Part shown: positions 21,679 to 30,119 of the stretch, one piece after another
How positions within the stretch are numbered: the first letter of the stretch is position 1
Layout of the letters: the number at the start of each line of letters is the position of its first letter
From: Symbiodinium natans
Taxonomy: Eukaryota; Sar; Dinophyceae; Suessiales; Symbiodiniaceae
Assembly: GCA_905221605.1 (NCBI GenBank)
Contig: CAJNDS010002073.1
Location: 577,701-641,700 of the forward strand
DNA length: 64,000 bases
Reading direction: 5' to 3'
Program-made: the position numbers and the translations under genes
Notes under the pieces: model-generated
Seen by the model: the letters and a program-made list of their open reading frames with translations, nothing else
Database searches by the model: none
What the model was told of the DNA's origin: nothing

Positions 21679-22349
21679 GTAGGGTTTAGGGTTGACGGTT
21701 GAGGGTTTAGGGTTTAGGGTTTAGGGTAACCTACCCTCATCCCTCAACCCTACACCCAGACCTTTGTATTGCTTGTTGGGCTTCTGGGCAGTAGGGCTGT
21801 AGGCTTTGCAAGTGTCTGTTGGCTTGGCAGAAGACTCTGGCCTGTCCCGTATAGTCATAAATATCGATTTGCTTCTGCTTCCTTGACGGTGCCGTGAGTT
21901 CTCCTGGTCAGCCACCTGACATTGGAACCCGTAATTCAGGGATGTGGGGGACCGCTGGCAAACTCGACATGCTTGTGCCGTCTCAACCCCAAAAGAAGCA
22001 AGGTCATGGTGGCCATGTCAGCCGAAGCCAAGGCGCACTTGATGTCGGGAAAAAAGTAATCTTGTGTTCGGGTGAGGGAGTTTGAAATTAGTATACCTGA
22101 GACCACCCCCCCCCCCAAAAAAAAAAAAAAAGAGAAGAGATTAGAATTTACATATATCTACATACATATATATATATATATATATGAAGCACACACACAC
22201 ATCTTCGGCTGCAGGGTTTTGCGGAGGGTTCGTGATGTCTTACAGGGCTTACTGCTTGAAGGGTTTGGGGGTTCGAGGCTTTGCAGAGAACAGCGTTTCT
22301 TTGGGTTAAAGACTTCCAAGGGGCAACTGCCCCCCCCCCCTCAAACCCC

Positions 22350-22457
22350 AAACACTAAACACTAAACCCTAAACCCTAAACCCTAAACCCTAAATCCTAA
22401 ACCCTAAATCCTAAACCCTAAACCCTAAACCCTAAAACCTAAACCCCAAACCCTAAA
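22350..22457 (-). repeat. Telomeric block (CCCTAAA)n
   Basis: About 14 units with CACTAAA and CCTAAAT variants. Confidence 0.95.
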
Positions 22458-22460
22458 CTC

Positions 22461-22553
22461 CATCGGCGCGAAGGCTCGATGTGGATCAACATGGAGAAGA
22501 GGGCCTTCCGACTCCGGGGGAACGCCAAGAACACCAAGGCAGCACAACACACG
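22461..22553 (+). CDS. Putative exon with telomeric GT donor
   Basis: Reads HRREGSMWINMEKRAFRLRG then NAKNTKAAQHT, ending at ACG directly before GTTTAGGG. Basic sequence between two telomeric blocks. The acceptor is not clear. Confidence 0.45.
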
Positions 22554-22640
22554 GTTTAGGGTTAGGGTTTAGGGTTTAGGGTTTAGGGTTTAGGGTTTAG
22601 GGTTTAGGGTTTAGGGTTTAGGGTTTAGGGTTTAGGGTTG
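22554..22640 (+). repeat. Telomeric block (TTTAGGG)n
   Basis: About 12 units. Confidence 0.95.
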
Positions 22641-22642
22641 TG

Positions 22643-22740
22643 AACCTACCTGAAGGCTCTAATGTAGTTCCTTCCTGGGTGTGTTCTCTGGGATTCTAGC
22701 ATACTTCCCCAAGAAGGTACTACTTAGGAGCCTTTAGGTA
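22643..22740. mobile_element. TIR element, family B
   Basis: TACCTGAAGGCTCTAATGTA at left and TAGGAGCCTTTAGGTA at right, with the core GATTCTAGCATACTTCCCC and AAGAAGGTACTACTT shared with 6632-6720. Confidence 0.75.
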
Positions 22741-22863
22741 TAGGTTAAACCAGACCCTCCCGCCCCGACTTGTGCTTCCTTTTTGGTTGGGGTTTAGGGT
22801 TTAGGGTTTTTCAGCGGGCTCTGCATGTGACTGAAAGTCGCGCCTCAAATTCGTCCTGCCGCG

Positions 22864-23475
22864 CTATGCGCTGGCTCTTGTAACATGCAAAATGTCACCC
22901 CGTGCCCAGAAGCGTAGCCCAAGAACCTGCCTCTCAAAGCAAGTCCCTGTACAGTGAGCCTCGACAATAGCACTCAGGGTTCCAAAAATGGCCTCCCAGT
23001 CCTGGCGCCCGATTATGTCTAGCGGCCAAGTGTAAAGACCATATTCAGCAGCAACCACTCTTGTATTCCATACTAAGGTGGCTCCTGAAAATTGCCTAAT
23101 TTTCTCAAAGTCCCAATCCCGACATGCCCTGGCAAAATGACAAACGTACGGCGGCAAAGGCAGTGACATGGGTGGGGCAACGGAAGACCGGGCAGTAGGC
23201 TGGAGAGTAGCCCACCATGGACGTGGTCCAGCAACCGTACTCGGCGGGCGCCAGCCATCATCGACATCAGGATGCGGCGCCTCACATCCAAGGTCCGCCT
23301 CAGCATAGCAGACGCCACACGACGGCTGTTGGCGTAAGTGTTGCCTAAGGCGTCTGGTGGACCAAAACTCAACGCAGCAGCATTGGCACGCTGTACCCAC
23401 GGCAGCCGAAGCAACCGCAGGCCTCGCATGCATGTGTCTCATGTGTGAACCGCCTGCTGCTGCATTCGCGAACAT
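22864..23475 (-). CDS. Retroelement-like protein fragment, 203 residues
   Basis: Minus-strand frame with an N-terminal C2H2-like motif (CQCCCVEFWSTRRLRQHLRQ followed by C and C), then a proline-rich linker with GPRPWW and a C-terminal part with FARACRDWDFEKIRQF. C2H2 fingers and PWW-type motifs of this sort resemble those in dinoflagellate non-LTR retrotransposon polyproteins (recollection, not a search). Reverse transcriptase motifs are not in this piece, so it would be a fragment. The frame is interrupted at its 5-prime side by a telomeric block starting at 23497. Confidence 0.4.
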   Translation of the reverse strand: MFANAAAGGSHMRHMHARPAVASAAVGTACQCCCVEFWSTRRLRQHLRQQPSCGVCYAEADLGCEAPHPDVDDGWRPPSTVAGPRPWWATLQPTARSSVAPPMSLPLPPYVCHFARACRDWDFEKIRQFSGATLVWNTRVVAAEYGLYTWPLDIIGRQDWEAIFGTLSAIVEAHCTGTCFERQVLGLRFWARGDILHVTRASA

Positions 23476-23496
23476 TTGGTGGCATTCAGGGCATGT

Positions 23497-23548
23497 GGGT
23501 TTAGGGTTTAGGGTTTAGGGTTTAGGGTTTAGGGTTTAGGGTTTAGGA
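23497..23548 (+). repeat. Telomeric block (TTTAGGG)n
   Basis: Seven units. Confidence 0.95.
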
Positions 23549-23960
23549 AGTACAACTGAGGTCTAGATGTTCTGTTTAACCTATACATCCCTACACCCCC
23601 AAACCCCTGACCCGGCGTTGCGCATTAGGCCCTTTACCCTGAACCCCGAATAACAAGGAGCCCTAAACAAAAAAACCCTCGAACAAAAAAGGGACAGAGG
23701 GGCCCACCATGTAGATAAGACCTGCGTACCATGTGGCAGGTTCCCTAAGCTTGGGTCGAAGGCCTCTTCTTGGGTACCCTAAACCCCTAAACCCTAAACC
23801 CTAAACTCTAAACCCTACAGGGCCCTCCACCCGCGGGTGCCTCGAAGCTAGGTAGGGCCCTTGGGATCTTTCATGTTTGTTTTTTCCCTTCTTGGGTTCA
23901 AGAGGGTCAGATTCAGTATTTTTCAGGGGGGTTTTCAGGGCCATCCGGGGGAGTCAGCCA

Positions 23961-24030
23961 TGTTTAGGGTTTAGGGTTTAGGGTTTAGGGTTTAGGGTTT
24001 AGGGTTTAGGGTTTAGGGTTTAGGGCTTCG
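23961..24030 (+). repeat. Telomeric block (TTTAGGG)n
   Basis: Nine units then degenerate. Confidence 0.95.
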
Positions 24031-24314
24031 GGCGTAGGGCTTAGGGTTGAGGGGTTATAGGGTTCCAGCTCCCAAACCTGAGCCACCAAGCAGCCAACAC
24101 GGATCCGTCAGCCGGAAGCTTGACCCCTTGCTTGGGCCATGCGTGCACACAGTTTATTGTATCACTAAACCCCAACCCCTAATCCCCCAATCCCCAAATC
24201 CCCTGAACCCCTAAACCCCTAAACCCCTAAACCCCTAGGCCCTAAACCGTAAACCCTAAACTCTTACCCTCCCCCCCCTCCCCCCAATCAACAACAAACA
24301 AAAACACCCCCCAG

Positions 24315-24341
24315 GTTGGCGATCTGTCCATCGACCTCCTG
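24315..24341 (+). CDS. Possible nine-codon micro-exon
   Basis: CCCCCCAG acceptor, VGDLSIDLL, then a GTGTGAAG donor. Confidence 0.3.
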
Positions 24342-24650
24342 GTGTGAAGACCTCAGCATCCGAAGTCAGGGCGACTCGGGGTTTAGGGCTTCAGGGTTGC
24401 GGTGTTGATTTAGGGTTGGGGGGTTGAGGGCTTTAGAGTTTTAGGGCCGGGGGTTGAGGGGTTGCGGGGTTGAGGGATTGAGGGGTTGAGGGGTTGAGTG
24501 TCTGAGTGTCTGGGGTCTTAGATAGATCGTGTCCGTATGCCCCGCCTCCCTTGTTGGGCTTAAGATCGAGGATCATATGAAGGAATGTCTAAACCCTAAT
24601 CCCTTTCAGCGGATTTCAAGGGCCATCCTAGATGTGGGGATTAGGTTCAG

Positions 24651-24733
24651 CTGCAGCGACTGCCAGCGAGGCATGCCGGGATGGACGAGCCGAAGATCTA
24701 CGCCAACGTCCAGCTCGAAGATGAGGAACTGAA
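24651..24733 (+). CDS. Putative exon
   Basis: After GGTTCAG. Reads LQRLPARHAGMDEPKIYANV then QLEDEELNP. Acidic C-terminal side runs into CCCTA-type sequence. Family not recognised. Confidence 0.45.
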
Positions 24734-25195
24734 CCCTACGTAAACCCTACAGTAAACTCTGAGGGTAGTTTCATGGGCCCTTAGTATCGTCCCTAACCTC
24801 CTTTTAAGGGTTCTGATGTCGGGTTTTGGCTTCGCGTTTTTCCGGAGTGGCTACCATGCACCCTTACCACAAGTAGGGCTTCTCCCTGACTATCGGGTGG
24901 GTGTTCCTTCCACATTATTACGGGTCTGCAGCCGCACATCCCTCAACTCGAAGCCCTGAACCTCGTAGAGGCTTAAACCCTAAACCCTAAACCCTAAACC
25001 CCAAAGTTGAGGGGAACTTGGTCGAGTTACGCCATTTCGAGCTGGCCCTTGGGGGAATCTCAAGCCTGGGAGTCCTCTATCCGACATGGTAGCGGTTTAG
25101 GTTTTAGGTTTTAGGGTTTAAGGTTTGGGTTCGGGGTTTGGGTTTTTTGGGGTTTAGGGCTTTTTTTTAATCGAAGCATAGGGCGGCACACCTTA

Positions 25196-25342
25196 ACCAA
25201 TTTTCCGATAGAACCCGGCTGTCTCGCGCGTGAGGATGAACAGCAGTGCGTCATCTACGACTACCCCACCCTGACAGACGATCCGCGTCGCGATTTGGAG
25301 GCCTGGGCCGGGGCGGCTTCCTGCGTCTCAGTTATCTTCTGA
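25196..25342 (+). CDS. Terminal exon, unknown protein
   Basis: Open frame with no ATG, reading PIEPGCLAREDEQQCVIYDY then PTLTDDPRRDLEAWAGAASC then VSVIF and TGA at 25340-25342. Strongly protein-like, acidic; no other frame is comparable. Family not recognised. Confidence 0.55.
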   Translation, partial: TNFPIEPGCLAREDEQQCVIYDYPTLTDDPRRDLEAWAGAASCVSVIF

Positions 25343-26149
25343 CCCAGAGCCACAACCCTAAACGGTTTAGGGTTTAGGTATAGGGTTTAGGGTTTAGGAT
25401 TTAGGGGTTAGGGCTTAGGGTTGAGGGTTGAGGGTACCCTACTTACATCCCTCAAGGGTCTTTGCCCCGAGTTCTTTCAGAAAAGGGGCCAGGCTTTTGG
25501 GACCTATATAAGGCCACAAACCCTATAAGCCATAAATCCCCCAGGACTAGAACCCGTACTTGATCCTTAAATCAGAATGGTACATCATAGTATATCCGTT
25601 AGGCTCACCCTTAGGCTCGAAATAGCCGCAAATAGCCTATGTGGGAAGGCCGTTGGGTGGAAACATCCTAAAATAAGAGTTCTTTAGAGCCCTGGGTAAG
25701 CCACGCCGACAAGCTCCAAAATCCGAAACGCTGGTTTTAGGGTGTAGGGTTTAGGAACTAGGGTTTAGGGTTTGGCGCTTAGGGTTGTCCTTCGGGTGTC
25801 TCGGTATCTCAACCCCCCAACCCTGTGAACGCTAAACACCTCTAAAGATAGCGATGGGGGGATGTTTGGAGACGTCGAGCTCAGTCTAGGGGACAAGAGC
25901 CCCTTGTTTAGGGTTTAGGGTTTAAGGTTTCAAACCTTACACAGGGTTCGGGGTTGAGGTTTGTGGGATTAGGGTTTATAGGGTTCAGAACCTTAAACAG
26001 GGTTCGGCGGAGTTGAGGGCTTTGGGTTTTGGGGACATACCCAACAGTCAAGGTAGCCGTCCAATATTTACGGGTATAAATGAATCATCTGCTACAAGCA
26101 CCCGGACTGGGATTGGAGAAGAGAGATTCGCGGACAGGAGCGCGACTCA

Positions 26150-26456
26150 AAAAGGTGTCCCAGAAGTGGCGAGGGCTGTAGGCCTTCTGCCCTCGAGGTG
26201 GTTTGGAGCCATCTACGGCTCACCAATTCCCGTCGAGTGTTCTGGCAGGATACCGACCAGAAGAATCACCACGATCGGCGGCATTCGGAACAGCGTGGAC
26301 GAGTGTGTCTGGCTGTTCAAGGACAAGGCCGGCAAGGTCATGGGACGCGTCGGAGTGCACGTCGACGACTTTCTGATAGCCGAGGACATGAGTAACCCAG
26401 AGTGGCTGGCCATCGGAGAGCAACCCCCAAGGGATCCATGTACCTGCACAAAATGA
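26150..26456 (+). pseudogene. Ty1/Copia-type reverse transcriptase fragment
   Basis: Frame reading VDECVWLFKDKAGKVMGRVG then VHVDDFLIAEDMSNPEWL. In Copia RVT_2 domains a D-x-C-V/L-[FWY] segment precedes a [YH]VDD-[LFI] catalytic loop; HVDD is visible here. Upstream residues (RAVGLLPSRWF) resemble the YGLxxAPRxWF motif but the sequence between is out of register, suggesting a frameshift or decay. Only about 100 residues remain, with no protease, integrase or LTRs around. Confidence 0.6.
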
Positions 26457-26747
26457 CCTATACAGTAGATACTTGGGCCTTGCGTGTTATTCTGCTAGGG
26501 CCCCTTGCTACTGCCAAGTTTGAGAGTTCGACTCCGAACGAAAGGGACAGCCCCACTCGAGGGCAAATAGGTTAGGGGTCTGGGGTTTGGGGGCCATCGG
26601 GGGGGTTTAGGGTTCAGGTTTGTAGTGTGACCGAACCCCTAGACCCCTAAACCCCTAAACCCCCAAACCCGTAAACCCTTACCCCCTAAAACCCTAAACC
26701 CTAAACCCTAAACCTGGGTTTTGCATGGTTTTGCACCGCCGCGCCAG

Positions 26748-26807
26748 GATGCTGCTGGGCAGCAGCTGCAGTTCTACTCGATCAGCCCCTCAGCACGAAC
26801 TCATGGG
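26748..26807 (+). CDS. Putative 20-codon exon
   Basis: After GCGCCAG. Reads DAAGQQLQFYSISPSARTHG. Telomeric blocks on both sides. Confidence 0.4.
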
Positions 26808-26837
26808 TTTCCCTACTACTCCCCTCTATACTAAGCA

Positions 26838-27070
26838 GGGTTTAGGGTTTAGGGTTTAGGGTTTAGGGTTTAGGGTGTAGGGTTTAGGGTTTAGGGTTTA
26901 GGGGCACTACCCCCCTCTATGCTACTCCCCCTGAGGTCCCCCCCTAAAAATACCCTTAAGTAGGCTTAAATGTCGCTTCTTTGCCCTAATCATGGGAGGG
27001 AACCTAGGGGGGGGTTAGTATAGAGGGTTTAGGGTTTAGGGTTTAGGGTTTAGGGTTTAGGGTTTAGGGG
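26838..27070 (+). repeat. Telomeric blocks (TTTAGGG)n
   Basis: Units at 26838-26903 and 27025-27070 around an unassigned island. Confidence 0.9.
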
Positions 27071-27339
27071 GAACCCCTAAACCCCGGACATGCATGGCAC
27101 GGCCTGTGCTCCTACAAGGGGGGGGGTTTCCGAAGTTAGGGGGTACCTGAGTACCTGATTGTGGTTCTTTTTTATGAAGGAATCCGCCTATTTTTTGTGG
27201 GTCTATATGAAGGGCCCCTTCTTTTCGTAAACCCCCAGATCCTTAGCCCTGAAGCCCTACGGCCTCTGCGCCTAAAGGTGTTTGATGGCTTTTGGGTGCT
27301 AAAGGGCTCTTCGGGGTTTAACCCCGAAGCATCTTCAAG

Positions 27340-27462
27340 ATTCGCGACAACAGGCCCGAGGCCTTGAGACCGTCTGCAAAGGCGCATTCTTGCTTAGCGT
27401 CTAAGCCTGAGTTCGGGACTTTACATCGAGAAGACGCTCCTCGATCCTCTATTCTCGACTAG
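27340..27462 (+). CDS. Terminal exon, 40 residues
   Basis: After ATCTTCAAG. Reads IRDNRPEALRPSAKAHSCLA then SKPEFGTLHREDAPRSSILD and TAG at 27460-27462. No other frame is as protein-like. Family not recognised. Confidence 0.5.
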   Translation: MRDNRPEALRPSAKAHSCLASKPEFGTLHREDAPRSSILD

Positions 27463-27660
27463 TGACTAAAGGGGTTTGTAGCCTACCCTAGGATTTAGGG
27501 TTTAGGGATTAGGGTTTAGGGTTTTGCGTTCAGCACTCCGGGTCGAGCAGCTTTATGGTTAAGCTTTATTTTCGGTTTAGGGTTTAGGGTTTAGGGTTTT
27601 GCGTTTAGAGTGTCGGGTCTAGGGTTTAGGGTACCTCCGTTGACAGTATCCCAACCTCAG

Positions 27661-27711
27661 CGGAGGTGGCCCCAAGAAGGGGTTGGGCATAAGTCTCAAC
27701 GGCTTAGATAG
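27661..27711 (+). CDS. Possible small terminal exon
   Basis: After AACCTCAG. Reads RRWPQEGVGHKSQRLR and a TAG. Confidence 0.3.
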   Translation, partial: RRWPQEGVGHKSQRLR

Positions 27712-27973
27712 AGGGTTCTAGGTTTTCAGATATGCAGTTTCAAAGTTTCAGGGTTTTTGGGTTTCAAGGGCTTCAAGGGCTTAGTGTGGCTTGCTGTGGC
27801 ATGGGCTGTGCATGCCACCTTGTCCGCTCAGCTCCATAACAATGCAAACCCCAAATTCCGAAGCCTATCCCTAAACCCTAGACCCTAATCCCCAATCCCT
27901 AATCCCTAAACCTTAAACCATACCTCAACAAGCCACCGCCACCGCCCACATGATTGTAGCCCTAGCACCCCAG

Positions 27974-28110
27974 GCAGCCTCTGACAAATCCTCGTCCTGC
28001 CCTTCTGAGGTGAAATCGATGGCGAGGACCTTTCGGTGCCAGAACTTCCTTCACTATTCTAAATGGGGAGCGGTTCGCTATGCCAATCCTTTGTCTACAA
28101 GTCCCATAAA
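27974..28110 (+). CDS. Putative exon
   Basis: After CCCCAG. Reads AASDKSSSCPSEVKSMARTF then RCQNFLHYSKWGAVRYANP. Continues open into an AT-rich stretch. Family not recognised. Confidence 0.45.
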
Positions 28111-28239
28111 TGCATATATATATACACATATTCATATTTCTAGCATTCGAAGAGCAATATAAAAAATAAGTTGTTCTTCTTTATTATCAAGATCAACATG
28201 TTCGATTACCAATATGAAGTATTACAATCAACTACAGGG

Positions 28240-28312
28240 ATATGTACTATATATATATATGTATACATATATATATATATATACATACATATATATATAT
28301 ATATGTATATGC
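28240..28312. repeat. (AT)n microsatellite
   Basis: TATATA with GTATAC and CATACAT interruptions. Confidence 0.9.
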
Positions 28313-28323
28313 ATACCTTGCAG

Positions 28324-28395
28324 ATGCCGATAGCGGTACCTGCATTCACTCCCCACCTCGCCCTTCGGCGGACTTTGGGGTCCCTAAGCATATGA
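28324..28395 (+). CDS. Possible small terminal exon
   Basis: After CTTGCAG, directly behind the AT microsatellite. Reads MPIAVPAFTPHLALRRTLGS and ends TGA at 28393-28395. Confidence 0.35.
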   Translation: MPIAVPAFTPHLALRRTLGSLSI

Positions 28396-28680
28396 TAGTG
28401 AGGTACATGGACCCTTAGGGTAACACCTGAATAGGGTTTAGGGTTTAGGGTTTAGGGTTTAGGGTTTAGGGTTTAGGGTTTAGGGTTTAGGGTTTAGGGT
28501 CCCTAAATCCCTAACGCCCTAGCCCCCTAGACCCGAAACCCCTAACACCAAAACCCCTGCCCTAAACCTTTAGGGGAATGAAGTGGCCTCCACCTCCTAG
28601 ATAGGGACTTCGGGGCGCAAGTGTATGATGATGAGGTACGTGGACCCCCTTAGGGGAGTAGTCCACAGAAAGCCCGAGCA
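28394..28680. repeat. Dispersed repeat, family E, with telomeric insertion
   Basis: GAGGTACATGGACCC...ACACCTGAA, then a (TTTAGGG)n block 28433-28501, then CTAACGCCCTAG...CACCAAAACCCCTGCCC. The copy at 63618-63725 has the two halves contiguous (ACACCTGAACCCTAGATCCC), so the block is an insertion or expansion in this copy. Confidence 0.7.
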
Positions 28681-28871
28681 TCTCAAGAAGCCCTAAACCC
28701 TAAACGAGGTACATGGACCCCTTAAAGGAATGAAGTTGCAAACATTTACTCCTACAATGGTCCTTATATTCCCTAACGGATCCTTAAACAGGGACCCCAA
28801 AACCCAAGGGTACAACCTTAAGGGTCCAAGGTAGAACCCCTAGAGTCAGAGGGTCTGTCCTGGGTCGGCAG

Positions 28872-28949
28872 GACTGCGCCATCTTTGTCGGCCAGCTGCC
28901 GCGTGGCCGCTCCATCCACATTTGGGTGGACATGGAGGCTGGGCACTAA
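28872..28949 (+). CDS. Putative exon, 25 residues then TAA
   Basis: After CGGCAG. Reads DCAIFVGQLPRGRSIHIWVD then MEAGH and TAA. FVGQLPRG recalls an RRM RNP2 strand, but too little is present to call it. The TAA is in CCCTAAA-like sequence, so it may lie beyond a donor. Confidence 0.45.
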   Translation, partial: DCAIFVGQLPRGRSIHIWVDMEAGH

Positions 28950-29223
28950 ACCCTCAACCCCTAACCCTTTGCACCGACCCCCATACAGCATCTGTGGTCA
29001 TGACAAGCCGTCGTGTAAAATTTATAGTTTTGTCTGCATGCAGTCATTGAGTATGCCGTGTAGCCTTTCAGCCCTACACCGTACCTCCAACCTTCACATG
29101 CCGAAGAAATCCAAAGTGGGTTCAGGGCTCGGGGTTTACGGACCTGAAGCTAAACAAACAAACCCAAGCCGACTTGATGGGGCGTATGGCCCGGGCCTCA
29201 AGACATGCGCGCCGTACTTACAG

Positions 29224-29280
29224 GGCGCCGGAGTCTCACAAATCTCCACGTCTCAGAGCTTGAACGGTGCCAAACGCCAA
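29224..29280 (+). CDS. Possible exon
   Basis: After CTTACAG. Reads GAGVSQISTSQSLNGAKRQ and runs into a CCCTAAA block. Confidence 0.35.
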
Positions 29281-29821
29281 ACCCTACACCCTAAACCCCA
29301 ACCCAGCCCCTGAACCCTAAACCCTAAACCCTAAACCCCAAACCCTAAACCCTAACCCTAAACCCCTAAACCCCTAAACCCCTAAAGCCCTAAAGCCCTA
29401 AAGCCCAGGTTTTAGACTGGGTCCTTCAGGGATGGCAGGGGCTCGGCTTAGGGGGGGCATGTATAGGGGGTGATTAAACAGAAATGAAACTAGGTAGAAG
29501 TTAGGGATTTGTGGGTTTTGGTTTTTTCTGGAATGGGGACTTCAGGGTTTAGGGTTTTTTTTCGGCTTAGGGTAAGGGTTCGGCTTTTAGGGTTTGGTGA
29601 TTTTAGGGTCTATGGACATTTGGGTTTGCCCCACCCATGCACGCCCCCCCCCCCCCCCTCTGCCCTTATAAACCGTAAACCCTAAACCCATACCTAGTTT
29701 CATAGGCCTCTTGGATGTTGCATTTTTCCTTATTGGGTTTAAGAGGGAATTTGTTTTCAGAGGTTGAAAGGGCCGACCTGGGAAAGGATGGGTGCGTGAT
29801 GTTGTGTAGCAGGGTGTATGG

Positions 29822-30076
29822 TCCCCAAACCCTAAACCCTAAACGCTAAGCCCTCAACCCTAAACCCTTAAACCCAAACCCCTAAACGCTAAACCCGAAA
29901 CCCAAAACCCTAAACCCTAAACCCCAAACCCTAAACCCTAAACCCTAAACCCTAAACCCTAAACCCTAAACCCTGAACCCTGAACCCTGAACCCTGAACC
30001 CTAAACCCTAAACCCTAAACCCTAAACCCTAAACCCTAAACCCTAAACCCTAAACCCTAAACCCTAAACCCTAAAC
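29822..30076 (-). repeat. Telomeric block (CCCTAAA)n
   Basis: More than 30 units with a run of CCCTGAA variants near 29972-30000. It ends just upstream of the first exon of the XK-related-like gene. Confidence 0.95.
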
Positions 30077-30119
30077 CCCAACCCCAAGGGCTCAGGGATT
30101 TCCATAGGGTTCCAGAGCC

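Noticed and set aside
26465-26550. tRNA gene
   Set aside because: GAGTTCGACTCC resembles a B box, but no matching A box, acceptor stem or cloverleaf could be traced.
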